Assembly (NCBI GenBank): GCA_958431945.1
Contig: CAUASQ010000059.1
Coordinates: 1 to 10,228 of the forward strand
DNA from: an uncultured Collinsella sp.
Lineage (GTDB): Bacteria > Actinomycetota > Coriobacteriia > Coriobacteriales > Coriobacteriaceae
Direction: 5' to 3'
Length of the DNA stretch: 10,228 bases
Both the position numbers and the translations under genes were made by a program. Below the pieces are notes generated by a model. That model ran no database searches and was not told the origin of the DNA. It saw only the letters and a list, made by a program, of their open reading frames with translations. Below are positions 1-6,603 of the stretch, piece after piece; position 1 is the first letter of the stretch, and each line of letters starts with the position of its first letter.

Positions 1-56
1 TTGCCGCGCCCCGCAGTGCCCGCTTCCCCCGAGAACAATTATCAGTGCAGGTAGAC

Positions 57-80
57 GTGTTGTCACTATACGGTGTTGTC
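57..80. repeat. Direct repeat GTGTTGTC, 16 bp period
   Basis: Two identical 8-bp copies lie at 57-64 and 73-80, start to start 16 bp. Tandem half-sites of this kind can be regulator binding sites. No regulator gene is in the window to pair with it, so the role is unknown. Confidence 0.4.
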
Positions 81-93
81 GGCATGTCTTGAA
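65..93 (-). promoter_or_regulatory. Possible leftward (divergent) promoter
   Basis: On the minus strand, TTCAAG (complement of 88-93) and TATAGT (complement of 65-70) are separated by exactly 17 bp. This would drive transcription leftward out of the window. The -10 box lies between the two copies of GTGTTGTC (57-64, 73-80). Matches to consensus are moderate and no divergent gene is visible in the window, so this is only a candidate. Confidence 0.18.
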
Positions 94-195
94 TTTGCCG
101 CATACTTCTGGATTGGGTGCTCATTTAGCACTCTCGATGTCCCCACATCCTCTAAAAAAGTTCTTAAAACAGCCTTAAAGGCGCTCCAGCTCGCG

Positions 196-226
196 TTGAC
201 AGCGTAAAATACGCATGTTTGACTAT
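196..226 (+). promoter_or_regulatory. Candidate sigma-70-type promoter of the operon
   Basis: A perfect -35 hexamer TTGACA lies at 196-201. The downstream -10 is weak: the best TATAAT-like choices are TTGACT (219-224, 17 bp spacer) or GACTAT (221-226, 19 bp spacer). A start near 230 would leave a leader of about 30 nt before the ATG at 259. A weak -10 beside a perfect -35 would fit an activator-assisted or low-basal promoter, but that is inference. TAAAAT at 205-210 resembles a -10 box but has no partner -35 at the right distance. Confidence 0.35.
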
Positions 227-258
227 GACAGAAGTGGATTTTAGAGGAAGGGTGCGCT

Positions 259-2397
259 ATGGAGGTGCTGGTTGTTGGCAACACCGCATATGTTGACGAT
301 GACTTTTGCGCCAAGGCGTTCCCCGGGGACCACGTTAAGGTCGTCGCTGCCGCGGAAGCGCGCCGCGACGAGTCGTCGCCCCATGCCTCGTGGAAAGAGC
401 TGCTTCGGCACTTGGAGCAGGCCTACGAGTTCGACCGCGTGGTCTACCTGTCTAATTACCTAACCCCGCATACCGATACCGTGGGCGATATCGAGCTGCT
501 GCGCTCGGTCTTTCGTACGTGCGCGGGTCGCCGGGTCCAACTGCTGTATGTAGCGGGGCCCGCGGGTGCCGAGGGTGCCGCCGATGCCGCGGGGCGAACG
601 GGCAAGGGCATTATCGCGCACGCAGCCAACGACCTGTGCCGCTACTACGCTGCTCGCGAGGGCGTTCAGACCAAGATCCTGCGCGTGCCGTTCCTGTATA
701 CCGCGTCTGCCGCGCTGGAAGACCCGTTTTTGGTGCCGATGCTCGACGCATGCTCAACCGGATCGGCCGCTCTGCAGGGCGCGCAGGATGCGGCGTTTCC
801 CCTGCTGTGTGCCGAGGAGCTTTCGGTGCTGGTACGCCGTATCTTCGACAGCTGGGATGGCAACTTTGAGACGCTCGACGTAGCCGATACCTTCCATCAT
901 ACGGCGGGCGAGGTGGGCGAGGCCCTTCAGGCACTGTTCCCAGGGCTCTCAGTTGCCTATGGCGATTCTGCCGGCTACGCCCTGCCCGCCAGCGACGTCG
1001 CTCGCGTGCACTATGGCTGGTTTCAGCGCTACGACTTGCTGCGCGACCTCTCGACCATTCAGGCTCGCTGGGATGCTGGCCGTGCAAAGAAGGTCAACCC
1101 CTTGCGCGCGGCCATCGACCGCATTCAAATGCGCACGCTGCCTGTCAAATGCCTGGAGACGGCAGCCGCCTGGGTGCTCTTTGAAGTGCTGGAGCGCTTG
1201 TTCTCCCAATCGACCCAGCTCAACGTGCTCGATTATCGCCTGCTCTACGTGGTGCTCATCGGCACGCTGTATGGCTTGGACTTTGGCCTGGTTGCGGCGC
1301 TGCTGGCGTCGGTGGGTTTGGCTGCGAGTTACTTTACTTTGTACGGCTATACCTTCCAGGGCCTGTTCTACGAGCCGTCCAACTGGCTGCCGTTTATCGC
1401 GTACTTTGTTGTGGGTGCCGTGTGCGGCTATGTGCAGCTGCGCAACAGCGAAGCCATTAGGGCGGAGCGCGATCAAAACGAGCTCGTGCGCAACCGCAAT
1501 ACGTTTCTTACGCAGCTCTACCACGACGCGATCGAGGATAAGCGCGCGTACAGGCGCCAGATCGTGGGTCGCCACGACAGCTTTGGCAAGATCTTTGCCG
1601 TGACGCAGGAGCTTGACGTGCTCAACCCACGCGACATCTATCGCAAGTGCTGCGAGCTTCTGGGCGAGATCCTCGAGAACGATTCGGTGGCGATCTACCA
1701 TGTTTCGGGCGGGGCATTTGCACGCCTGGTGGCAGCAAGTCCCGCGATTGCCGAAGATGCCGCACGCTCGCTTACGCTTGAGCAGCTTTCGCCCCTTTTG
1801 GGCGACGGGGGTCGTTCGAACCTGTGGGTGAACCGCGAGCTGACGCCGGGGCTTCCCATGTTTGGATACACGATCGAGTGTGACGGGGCGCCCGCCGTGT
1901 TGATCTTTGTGCGTCGTGCGGCCGAAAACCAAATGACCCTCTATTATCAAAATCTGTTCCGCATCTTGTGCGGCCTGGTCGAAAGCGCGCTGGGCCGTGC
2001 CTTTGACTATGAAGCGGTGGCACAGGATAAGCGTTGCGTTGACGGTACTTGCGTGCTCAAGCAGGCTGCCTTTGGCCAAGAGCTCGCGGCCGAGCAGGCG
2101 CTGGTAGATGGCAAGATGGGCAGCTTTTTGCTCCTGCGCGTGGTACCGGGCATGGAGCCTGTCGGCGAGCTAGTGGGCGCAATTGGGTCGGCAATCCGCG
2201 AGAGCGATGCGGCGGGCCTGGTCGATGGTGACATGCTCTACCTGCTTATGCGCCAGGCAAAGGCGTGCGATCTGCCCATTATCCGCGAGCGCCTGAGCGC
2301 AAAGCAGATTGCGGTGGAGCCCGTCGACGGCGAGGACATCGTGGCGCTGCTGCAGCACATCGCTTACACCGGTGACGGTGAGGGGGATGTCGCTTGA
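259..2397 (+). CDS. pelD: PelD-like c-di-GMP receptor with N-terminal degenerate SDR domain
   Basis: This 712-residue protein is the predicted signal receptor of a Pel polysaccharide synthase complex in the cytoplasmic membrane. Residues 1 to ~250 have the layout of an extended SDR/epimerase (first strand VLVVGN, a later ILRVPFLY segment), but the key residues are lost. Of the GxxGxxG motif only Gly7 remains, and the YxxxK position aligns to a stretch without Tyr or Lys. Four hydrophobic segments follow at about 301-315, 326-342, 344-362 and 376-394. A charged linker helix (~395-440), a GAF-like domain (~445-600) and a degenerate GGDEF domain come next. The GGDEF signature is DGDML (656-660), so cyclase activity is unlikely. 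Five residues before it is RESD (647-650), the correct spacing for the RxxD inhibitory site that binds c-di-GMP in PelD of Pseudomonas aeruginosa. The ATG has AGAGGAAGG 7 bp upstream. TM, GAF and degenerate GGDEF in that order, followed by pelE-, pelF- and pelG-like genes, make the identification strong. The SDR fusion is the unusual part; canonical Pseudomonas PelD lacks it. Confidence 0.87.
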   Translation: MEVLVVGNTAYVDDDFCAKAFPGDHVKVVAAAEARRDESSPHASWKELLRHLEQAYEFDRVVYLSNYLTPHTDTVGDIELLRSVFRTCAGRRVQLLYVAGPAGAEGAADAAGRTGKGIIAHAANDLCRYYAAREGVQTKILRVPFLYTASAALEDPFLVPMLDACSTGSAALQGAQDAAFPLLCAEELSVLVRRIFDSWDGNFETLDVADTFHHTAGEVGEALQALFPGLSVAYGDSAGYALPASDVARVHYGWFQRYDLLRDLSTIQARWDAGRAKKVNPLRAAIDRIQMRTLPVKCLETAAAWVLFEVLERLFSQSTQLNVLDYRLLYVVLIGTLYGLDFGLVAALLASVGLAASYFTLYGYTFQGLFYEPSNWLPFIAYFVVGAVCGYVQLRNSEAIRAERDQNELVRNRNTFLTQLYHDAIEDKRAYRRQIVGRHDSFGKIFAVTQELDVLNPRDIYRKCCELLGEILENDSVAIYHVSGGAFARLVAASPAIAEDAARSLTLEQLSPLLGDGGRSNLWVNRELTPGLPMFGYTIECDGAPAVLIFVRRAAENQMTLYYQNLFRILCGLVESALGRAFDYEAVAQDKRCVDGTCVLKQAAFGQELAAEQALVDGKMGSFLLLRVVPGMEPVGELVGAIGSAIRESDAAGLVDGDMLYLLMRQAKACDLPIIRERLSAKQIAVEPVDGEDIVALLQHIAYTGDGEGDVA

Positions 2398-3299
2398 TCT
2401 CGCTTGTCGTTGCCGCCGTCTTGTTGCTGATTCATGCGCTGGTTTGCCTGGTGCTGTGGATGCTCATGAAGTTGGGCCTGCTGCCGGTGCGCGGGCACAT
2501 GCTGGCTGTGATAGTGCTGGTGCCGCTGTGGGGACCGTTGCTGGTGGTTCTGCTATCGGTCCGCAGCGCGGTGTTTGGCGAGGGACTGAAAGAGTCTGCG
2601 CTGGAGTCGCTGCGCTTCAACGACGACCTGCATCGCAGCATCCTAGTGCACGAACGTGATGCCGATGCAGGCGTAGTGCCGCTCGAGGAGGCGCTCATCG
2701 TCAACGACCCGGCAGACCGACGCCGCCTAATGCTCTCCATGCTCACCGAGGAGCCCGACGCGTACTTGGCGCAGCTGCAGGCGGCTAAGCTTAACGACGA
2801 CGTTGAGGTGGCACACTATGCCGCGACGGCGGTGGCGCAGATCTCCAAGGAGTCCGACCTTAAACTGCAGCAGCTGGAGCGTGCCTTTAAGACGGACCCG
2901 AGCGCGCAAAACCTCAACGAATACTGCGATTTTCTTGGTGAATACTTGGGCTCGGGCTTGGCCGAGGGGCGCGTGGCTCAGATTCAGCGCCAACAGTACG
3001 CGCGCCTGCTTGCGCGTCGCTGCGAGCGCGAGGACACCCTTGAGCTTCGCATTCGATACGCGACGGCGCTGGCCGATGTCGGACAGATCGACGAGGCGCA
3101 GGCCGTGACCGACCAACTGGTGCTCGACGTGCCCGAGGAGCAGGAGGTTTGGATGCTTTGCCTGCGGCTGGCGGTGATGCGCCGCGACGGTGACGAGGTC
3201 CACCGCGTGATCGATGCAATTGACAAACAGCATGTATACTTGAGCGCCGCCAACCGCGAGGAACTGGCGTTTTGGCGCAACGGAGAGGAGGCCCGATGA
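2394..3299 (+). CDS. pelE: PelE-like membrane protein with helical repeats
   Basis: This 301-residue protein has two N-terminal hydrophobic helices (about 4-25 and 36-56), then a long soluble part made of amphipathic helix pairs resembling TPR/HEAT repeats. That is the architecture of PelE, which in Pseudomonas has two membrane helices followed by TPRs and helps bring PelF to PelD and PelG at the membrane. The stretch starting VPLEEAL (95-101), with ND at 104-105 and an Arg-rich RRRLML segment soon after, looks like a conserved block, but I cannot align it here. The start is TTG at 2394, overlapping the pelD stop as TTGA, with GAGGGGGA about 6 bp upstream. The next ATG (2460) would delete the first membrane helix, so TTG is preferred. 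Length is close to Pseudomonas PelE (~330). The sequence alone would be hard to name; the position between pelD and pelA/F/G carries much of the call. Confidence 0.75.
   Translation: MISLVVAAVLLLIHALVCLVLWMLMKLGLLPVRGHMLAVIVLVPLWGPLLVVLLSVRSAVFGEGLKESALESLRFNDDLHRSILVHERDADAGVVPLEEALIVNDPADRRRLMLSMLTEEPDAYLAQLQAAKLNDDVEVAHYAATAVAQISKESDLKLQQLERAFKTDPSAQNLNEYCDFLGEYLGSGLAEGRVAQIQRQQYARLLARRCEREDTLELRIRYATALADVGQIDEAQAVTDQLVLDVPEEQEVWMLCLRLAVMRRDGDEVHRVIDAIDKQHVYLSAANREELAFWRNGEEAR
3282..3291 (+). promoter_or_regulatory. Ribosome binding site fixing the start of the PelA-like gene
   Basis: GGAGAGGAGG ends 4 bp before ATG 3296, which overlaps the pelE stop as ATGA. The reading frame stays open further upstream (a TTG at 3272), but that would place this site inside the coding region. 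The ATG is therefore the better start. Confidence 0.8.
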
Positions 3300-5176
3300 G
3301 CGTGGTACAGCATATCCGCGACCGTGCGGGCCATTTTCGCTGGATGGGGCTGCTTGTGGTGTGGGCGGTCTTTATTGCCATGGCGGCCGTGCTGCTGGTG
3401 GAGCGCGCCGGCGTACAGTACAGTGCGGGCCAGCATAAGCTGGGGATGCTTGCCGACAACGATGCGCTGCCGGCTTCCTCGGCAATATTTGGCCAAAAGC
3501 CCACGTGCCTGGTCATTACCGATTCCGATCAAGCTGGCGTCGAGGACGTAAAGGAGCAGTTCGACCAGATTCTGCTCGACATGAAGATCGCGCACCGCGA
3601 CGTGGACCTTGCCCTGGACGGCGCGGATGCCATTCCCTCGCTGACCTCCTACGATTGCGTGATTTTGCTCATGCCGTCGCTCGATGGGCTCGGTACGCAC
3701 CTGAGCGACATTATGAGTTGGGTGAGTGCCGGCGGTTCGCTTATGCTCGCCATGCCGCCGGATAACTCGAGCTATCTGCAAGTGATTGCCTCCAAGCTTG
3801 GCATTGAATCGGCCGGATATGACTATGTAAAAGCCGAAAGCATTGTGCCGGGCGAGGACTTTATGCTGGGCGGGGGAGAGCGCTACGAGCTCTCGGACCC
3901 CTTTGATTCGTCGCTTTCGGTTTCGCTGCGCGAGACGGCTCGTGTGTGGGCTAAGACCGGCGATGCGGGCGCCCCGCTCATTTGGTCGAATGACTGCGGT
4001 AGCGGTCGCACCGTGGTGTGCAATATCGGTATCTATGACAAGGTCATGCGCGGTTTTTACGCCGCGGCGATCAGCCTGCTGGGCGATGCCACGGCCTACC
4101 CCGTCATCAACAGCGCCGTCTTCTATCTGGACGACTTTCCCAGCCCCGTGCCCTCGGGCGACGGCACCTACATCAAGCGCGACTACGGGCTTTCTATCGC
4201 CGACTTTTATGCCAAGGTCTGGTGGCCCGATCTGCAAAAGCTCGCGCAAAAATACGGCATTCGCTATACCGGCGTGATGATCGAAAACTACGAGGATGCG
4301 GTCAACCAGACCGAGCCCGCGCGCCAGGCCGATACCACGCAGTTCCGCTACTTTGGCGGCATGCTGCTGCAGATGGGCGGAGAGCTGGGCTTTCACGGCT
4401 ACAACCATCAGCCGCTGGCACTCTGGGACACCGACTATGGCACGCTTTACGACTACAAGACGTGGAAGAATAAGGAGACGATCGTTGCATCGCTCAACGA
4501 GCTTATCGCCTTTCAGGACGAGGTGCTGCCCAACGCGCACGGCTCGGTCTACGTGCCGCCGTCGAATATCCTTTCGGCCCGCGCGCGCAAGCTTATCGGT
4601 ACCGATGTCCCGCGCATTAAGACCATTGCCAGTACGTATTTTGAGGACGGCACCGACCTGCCGTACGTGCAGGAGTTTGGCGTGGCGAGCGATGGCATTG
4701 TGGAGCAGCCGCGTATTGTCTCGGGCGGCATGGTCGACGATTCCTACATGCGCCTGGCTGCCGTGTCCGAGCTCAACATGCACTACGTGAGCACGCACTT
4801 TATGCACCCGGACGACCTGCTCGATCCCGATCGAGGCGCCAAGGAGGGCTGGGAGGTCTACAAGGGCGGCCTGACCGACTACCTGGACTGGCTTACCAAG
4901 TCTGCGCCCGACCTACGTCGCCAGACCGGTTCGGAATGCTCGGGCGCCATCCAGCGCTTTTCGTCCGTGACGGTGAGCGTGGATGCAAACGCGGATGCCT
5001 GGACACTCAGTCTGGGCAATTTCCACGACGAAGCGTGGCTCATGTTCCGCGCCAACAACGGCGAGCCGGGTGCGGTCACGGGTGGCGAGATTACGCATTT
5101 GACGGGCGACCTGTACCTGGTCAAAGCTACGGACAAGACGGTGACCATTGCACGCAAGGAGGGTGGCGACAAATGA
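3296..5176 (+). CDS. pelA: PelA-type polysaccharide deacetylase (DUF2194 family)
   Basis: A 626-residue protein anchored by one N-terminal membrane helix (~16-35), with the rest predicted outside the cell. Residues ~71-160 form an alternating strand/helix domain resembling a flavodoxin or type-1 glutamine-amidotransferase-like fold (segments LVITDS, CVILLM). The main domain (~270-540) resembles a carbohydrate-esterase deacetylase. It has an aspartate pair in YLDDFPSP (D279, D280) and an HxxxH metal motif in FHGYNH (H367, H371). A later STHFMHPDD segment (H501, H504) could supply the catalytic histidine. A beta-rich tail (~550-626) follows. The likely role is removal of acetyl groups from the exported Pel chain. 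Unlike Pseudomonas PelA it has no recognisable N-terminal glycoside hydrolase domain; Gram-positive pel loci are known to carry the deacetylase as a separate protein. Both junctions are 4-bp ATGA overlaps. The deacetylase call rests on motifs and context, so catalysis is inferred. Confidence 0.78.
   Translation: MSVVQHIRDRAGHFRWMGLLVVWAVFIAMAAVLLVERAGVQYSAGQHKLGMLADNDALPASSAIFGQKPTCLVITDSDQAGVEDVKEQFDQILLDMKIAHRDVDLALDGADAIPSLTSYDCVILLMPSLDGLGTHLSDIMSWVSAGGSLMLAMPPDNSSYLQVIASKLGIESAGYDYVKAESIVPGEDFMLGGGERYELSDPFDSSLSVSLRETARVWAKTGDAGAPLIWSNDCGSGRTVVCNIGIYDKVMRGFYAAAISLLGDATAYPVINSAVFYLDDFPSPVPSGDGTYIKRDYGLSIADFYAKVWWPDLQKLAQKYGIRYTGVMIENYEDAVNQTEPARQADTTQFRYFGGMLLQMGGELGFHGYNHQPLALWDTDYGTLYDYKTWKNKETIVASLNELIAFQDEVLPNAHGSVYVPPSNILSARARKLIGTDVPRIKTIASTYFEDGTDLPYVQEFGVASDGIVEQPRIVSGGMVDDSYMRLAAVSELNMHYVSTHFMHPDDLLDPDRGAKEGWEVYKGGLTDYLDWLTKSAPDLRRQTGSECSGAIQRFSSVTVSVDANADAWTLSLGNFHDEAWLMFRANNGEPGAVTGGEITHLTGDLYLVKATDKTVTIARKEGGDK
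5156..5163 (+). promoter_or_regulatory. Ribosome binding site for pelF inside the end of the PelA-like gene
   Basis: AAGGAGGG lies 9 bp before ATG 5173 and sets the pelF start. The frame is open for ~240 bases upstream, but that stretch overlaps the conserved pelA tail and has no PelF character. The mature-looking N-terminus MRICLVLEG begins exactly here. Confidence 0.85.
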
Positions 5177-6600
5177 GAATCTGCTTGGTACTCGAGGGCT
5201 GCTACCCCTATGTGCACGGCGGCGTGTCCACATGGATGCACGGCTATATACAGGCCATGCCCGAGCACGAGTTTGTGCTGTGGGTGATTGGCGCGCATGC
5301 TGCCGACCGCGGCAAGTTTGTCTACGAGCTCCCCAAAAACGTGGTCGAGGTGCACGAGGTGTTCTTGGACGACGCGCTGCGTCTTTCGGGCGAGCAGGAA
5401 GAGGTCGGCTTTGATGACCGCGAGCGCGAGGCGCTGCGCCGCCTGGTATCGCTTTCTAATCCGGATTGGGACGTGCTGTTCGATATCTTCCAGCGCCGTC
5501 GCGTGCATCCGCTCTCGTTTTTGCAGAGCCGTGCCTTTATGGATATCTTTCGCGACGTGTGCCTGGCCGAGTATCCCTACACGCCCTTTGCCGATGCATT
5601 CCACACCATGCGCTCCATGTTGCTGCCCGTGCTCTACCTGCTGGGCAGTGAGGTGCCGGTGGCCGATGTGTACCATGCCATCTCGACCGGCTACGGTGGC
5701 CTGCTCGCCTGCCTGGGCTCAAGCGTTCACCAGGCTCCGGTGCTGCTGACCGAGCACGGCATTTATACCCGCGAGCGTGAGGAAGAGATCATTCGCGCCG
5801 ACTGGGTCGTGCCGTCGTTTAAGGACCGCTGGATTCGCTTTTTCTACCTGCTTTCGGAGGAGATCTACCGTCGCGCCTTTCGCGTGACGAGCCTGTTCCA
5901 CAACGCCCGCAAAACGCAGATCGATATGGGCTGCGATGCGGACAGATGCCTGGTCATCCCCAACGGCATCCAGTTCGACCGCTTTAAGGACATTCCCTTA
6001 AAGCCCGATGACGGCTGGGTGGACATTGGCGCGGTGGTGCGCCTGGCGCCCATCAAGGACGTCAAGACCATGATCTATGCCTTCTTTGAACTGCACGAGC
6101 GCCTGCCCCGTGTGCGCCTGCACATTATGGGCGGCGTGGACGACGAGGAGTACGGCGCCGAGTGCCACGCGCTGGTCGAAACCCTGGGCGTGCGCGACCT
6201 GATCTTTACCGGCCGCGTCAACGTGGTCGAATACATGGAAAAGCTCGACTTTACCATTTTGACGAGCATCTCAGAGGGCCAGCCGCTCAGCGTGTTGGAG
6301 TCGCTTGCCGCGTGTCGCCCCTGCGTGACGACCGAGGTCGGCTGCTGTCGCGAGCTGCTCGAGGGCGCCCCCGGCGACGACTTTGGCGTGGCCGGATTTG
6401 TGACGCCGCCTATGTATCGCAAGGGCTTGGCCGATGCCATGGAACGCATGTGCACAAGCCGAGCTCGTCGCATTGAAATGGGGGAGCGCGGCCAGCGTCG
6501 CGTTGCCACGTACTTTTTGCACGAGCAGATGCTCGCCAACTATCGCGCGCTGTACGACGAGACGGCGCGTGCGTTTGACCTGCCCAGAGAGGGGGAGTAG
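5173..6600 (+). CDS. pelF: PelF, GT4-family Pel glycosyltransferase
   Basis: A 475-residue soluble protein, predicted to polymerise the Pel backbone from a UDP-sugar on the cytoplasmic side, bound to the PelD/E/G complex. The N-terminus has the PelF (DUF3492) signature: a first strand MRICLVLEG, then YVHGGVSTW (13-21) with the Gly-Gly loop. TEHGIYTRERE (193-203) is a second family hallmark. The C-terminal GT-B half has PNGIQFDRF, the donor-site basic residues in VRLAPIKD (R290, K295), and the GT4 EX7E motif in SEGQPLSVLE (E368, E376). There is no signal peptide or membrane helix. Pseudomonas PelF is slightly longer (~507). All motifs needed for activity appear present. The start codon overlaps the upstream stop as ATGA, indicating coupled translation. 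This is among the surest calls in the window. Confidence 0.95.
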   Translation: MRICLVLEGCYPYVHGGVSTWMHGYIQAMPEHEFVLWVIGAHAADRGKFVYELPKNVVEVHEVFLDDALRLSGEQEEVGFDDREREALRRLVSLSNPDWDVLFDIFQRRRVHPLSFLQSRAFMDIFRDVCLAEYPYTPFADAFHTMRSMLLPVLYLLGSEVPVADVYHAISTGYGGLLACLGSSVHQAPVLLTEHGIYTREREEEIIRADWVVPSFKDRWIRFFYLLSEEIYRRAFRVTSLFHNARKTQIDMGCDADRCLVIPNGIQFDRFKDIPLKPDDGWVDIGAVVRLAPIKDVKTMIYAFFELHERLPRVRLHIMGGVDDEEYGAECHALVETLGVRDLIFTGRVNVVEYMEKLDFTILTSISEGQPLSVLESLAACRPCVTTEVGCCRELLEGAPGDDFGVAGFVTPPMYRKGLADAMERMCTSRARRIEMGERGQRRVATYFLHEQMLANYRALYDETARAFDLPREGE

Positions 6601-6603
6601 CCG

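Larger units (their letters stand above)
1..258. other. Non-coding leader upstream of the pel-like operon
   Basis: I see no supportable gene here. The first ~35 bases are GC-rich and one plus-strand frame is open from base 1 to a TAG at 52-54, so the extreme left end could be the tail of an upstream gene, but nothing in those 17 codons is recognisable. From about 36 to 258 the DNA is clearly more AT-rich than the genes that follow, as expected for a promoter region. It holds a direct repeat GTGTTGTC (57-64 and 73-80), three CTWAAA motifs exactly 11 bp apart (152, 163, 174), a palindrome GCCTTAAAGGC (172-182), a perfect TTGACA (196-201) and a purine-rich ribosome binding site AGAGGAAGG (243-251). 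I found no tRNA and no convincing terminator hairpin with a T-run. Confidence 0.7.

Noticed and set aside
66..314. An 82-codon minus-strand frame covering the leader
   Set aside because: It overlaps the pelD start region and the putative promoter, its Ser/Thr-rich translation matches no family I know, and no good ribosome binding site precedes it.
953..1603. A 216-codon plus-strand frame inside the pelD-like gene
   Set aside because: It is in another frame of a gene with clear membrane and signalling domains, and its Cys/Arg/Ser-rich translation is typical of a frame shadow.
949..2079. A 376-codon open frame on the minus strand
   Set aside because: It is fully antisense to the pelD-like gene, has no plausible start context, and its translation is compositionally biased with no recognisable motif.
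2984..4807. A 607-codon open frame on the minus strand
   Set aside because: It lies antisense to pelE and the PelA-like gene, whose motifs, ribosome binding sites and overlaps are convincing. Its translation is rich in His, Arg and Ala without domain character, typical of the mirror frame in high-GC DNA.
4936..5172. Upstream in-frame extension of pelF
   Set aside because: It overlaps the end of the PelA-like gene, its translation is not PelF-like, and ATG 5173 has an excellent ribosome binding site and begins the family's usual N-terminus.
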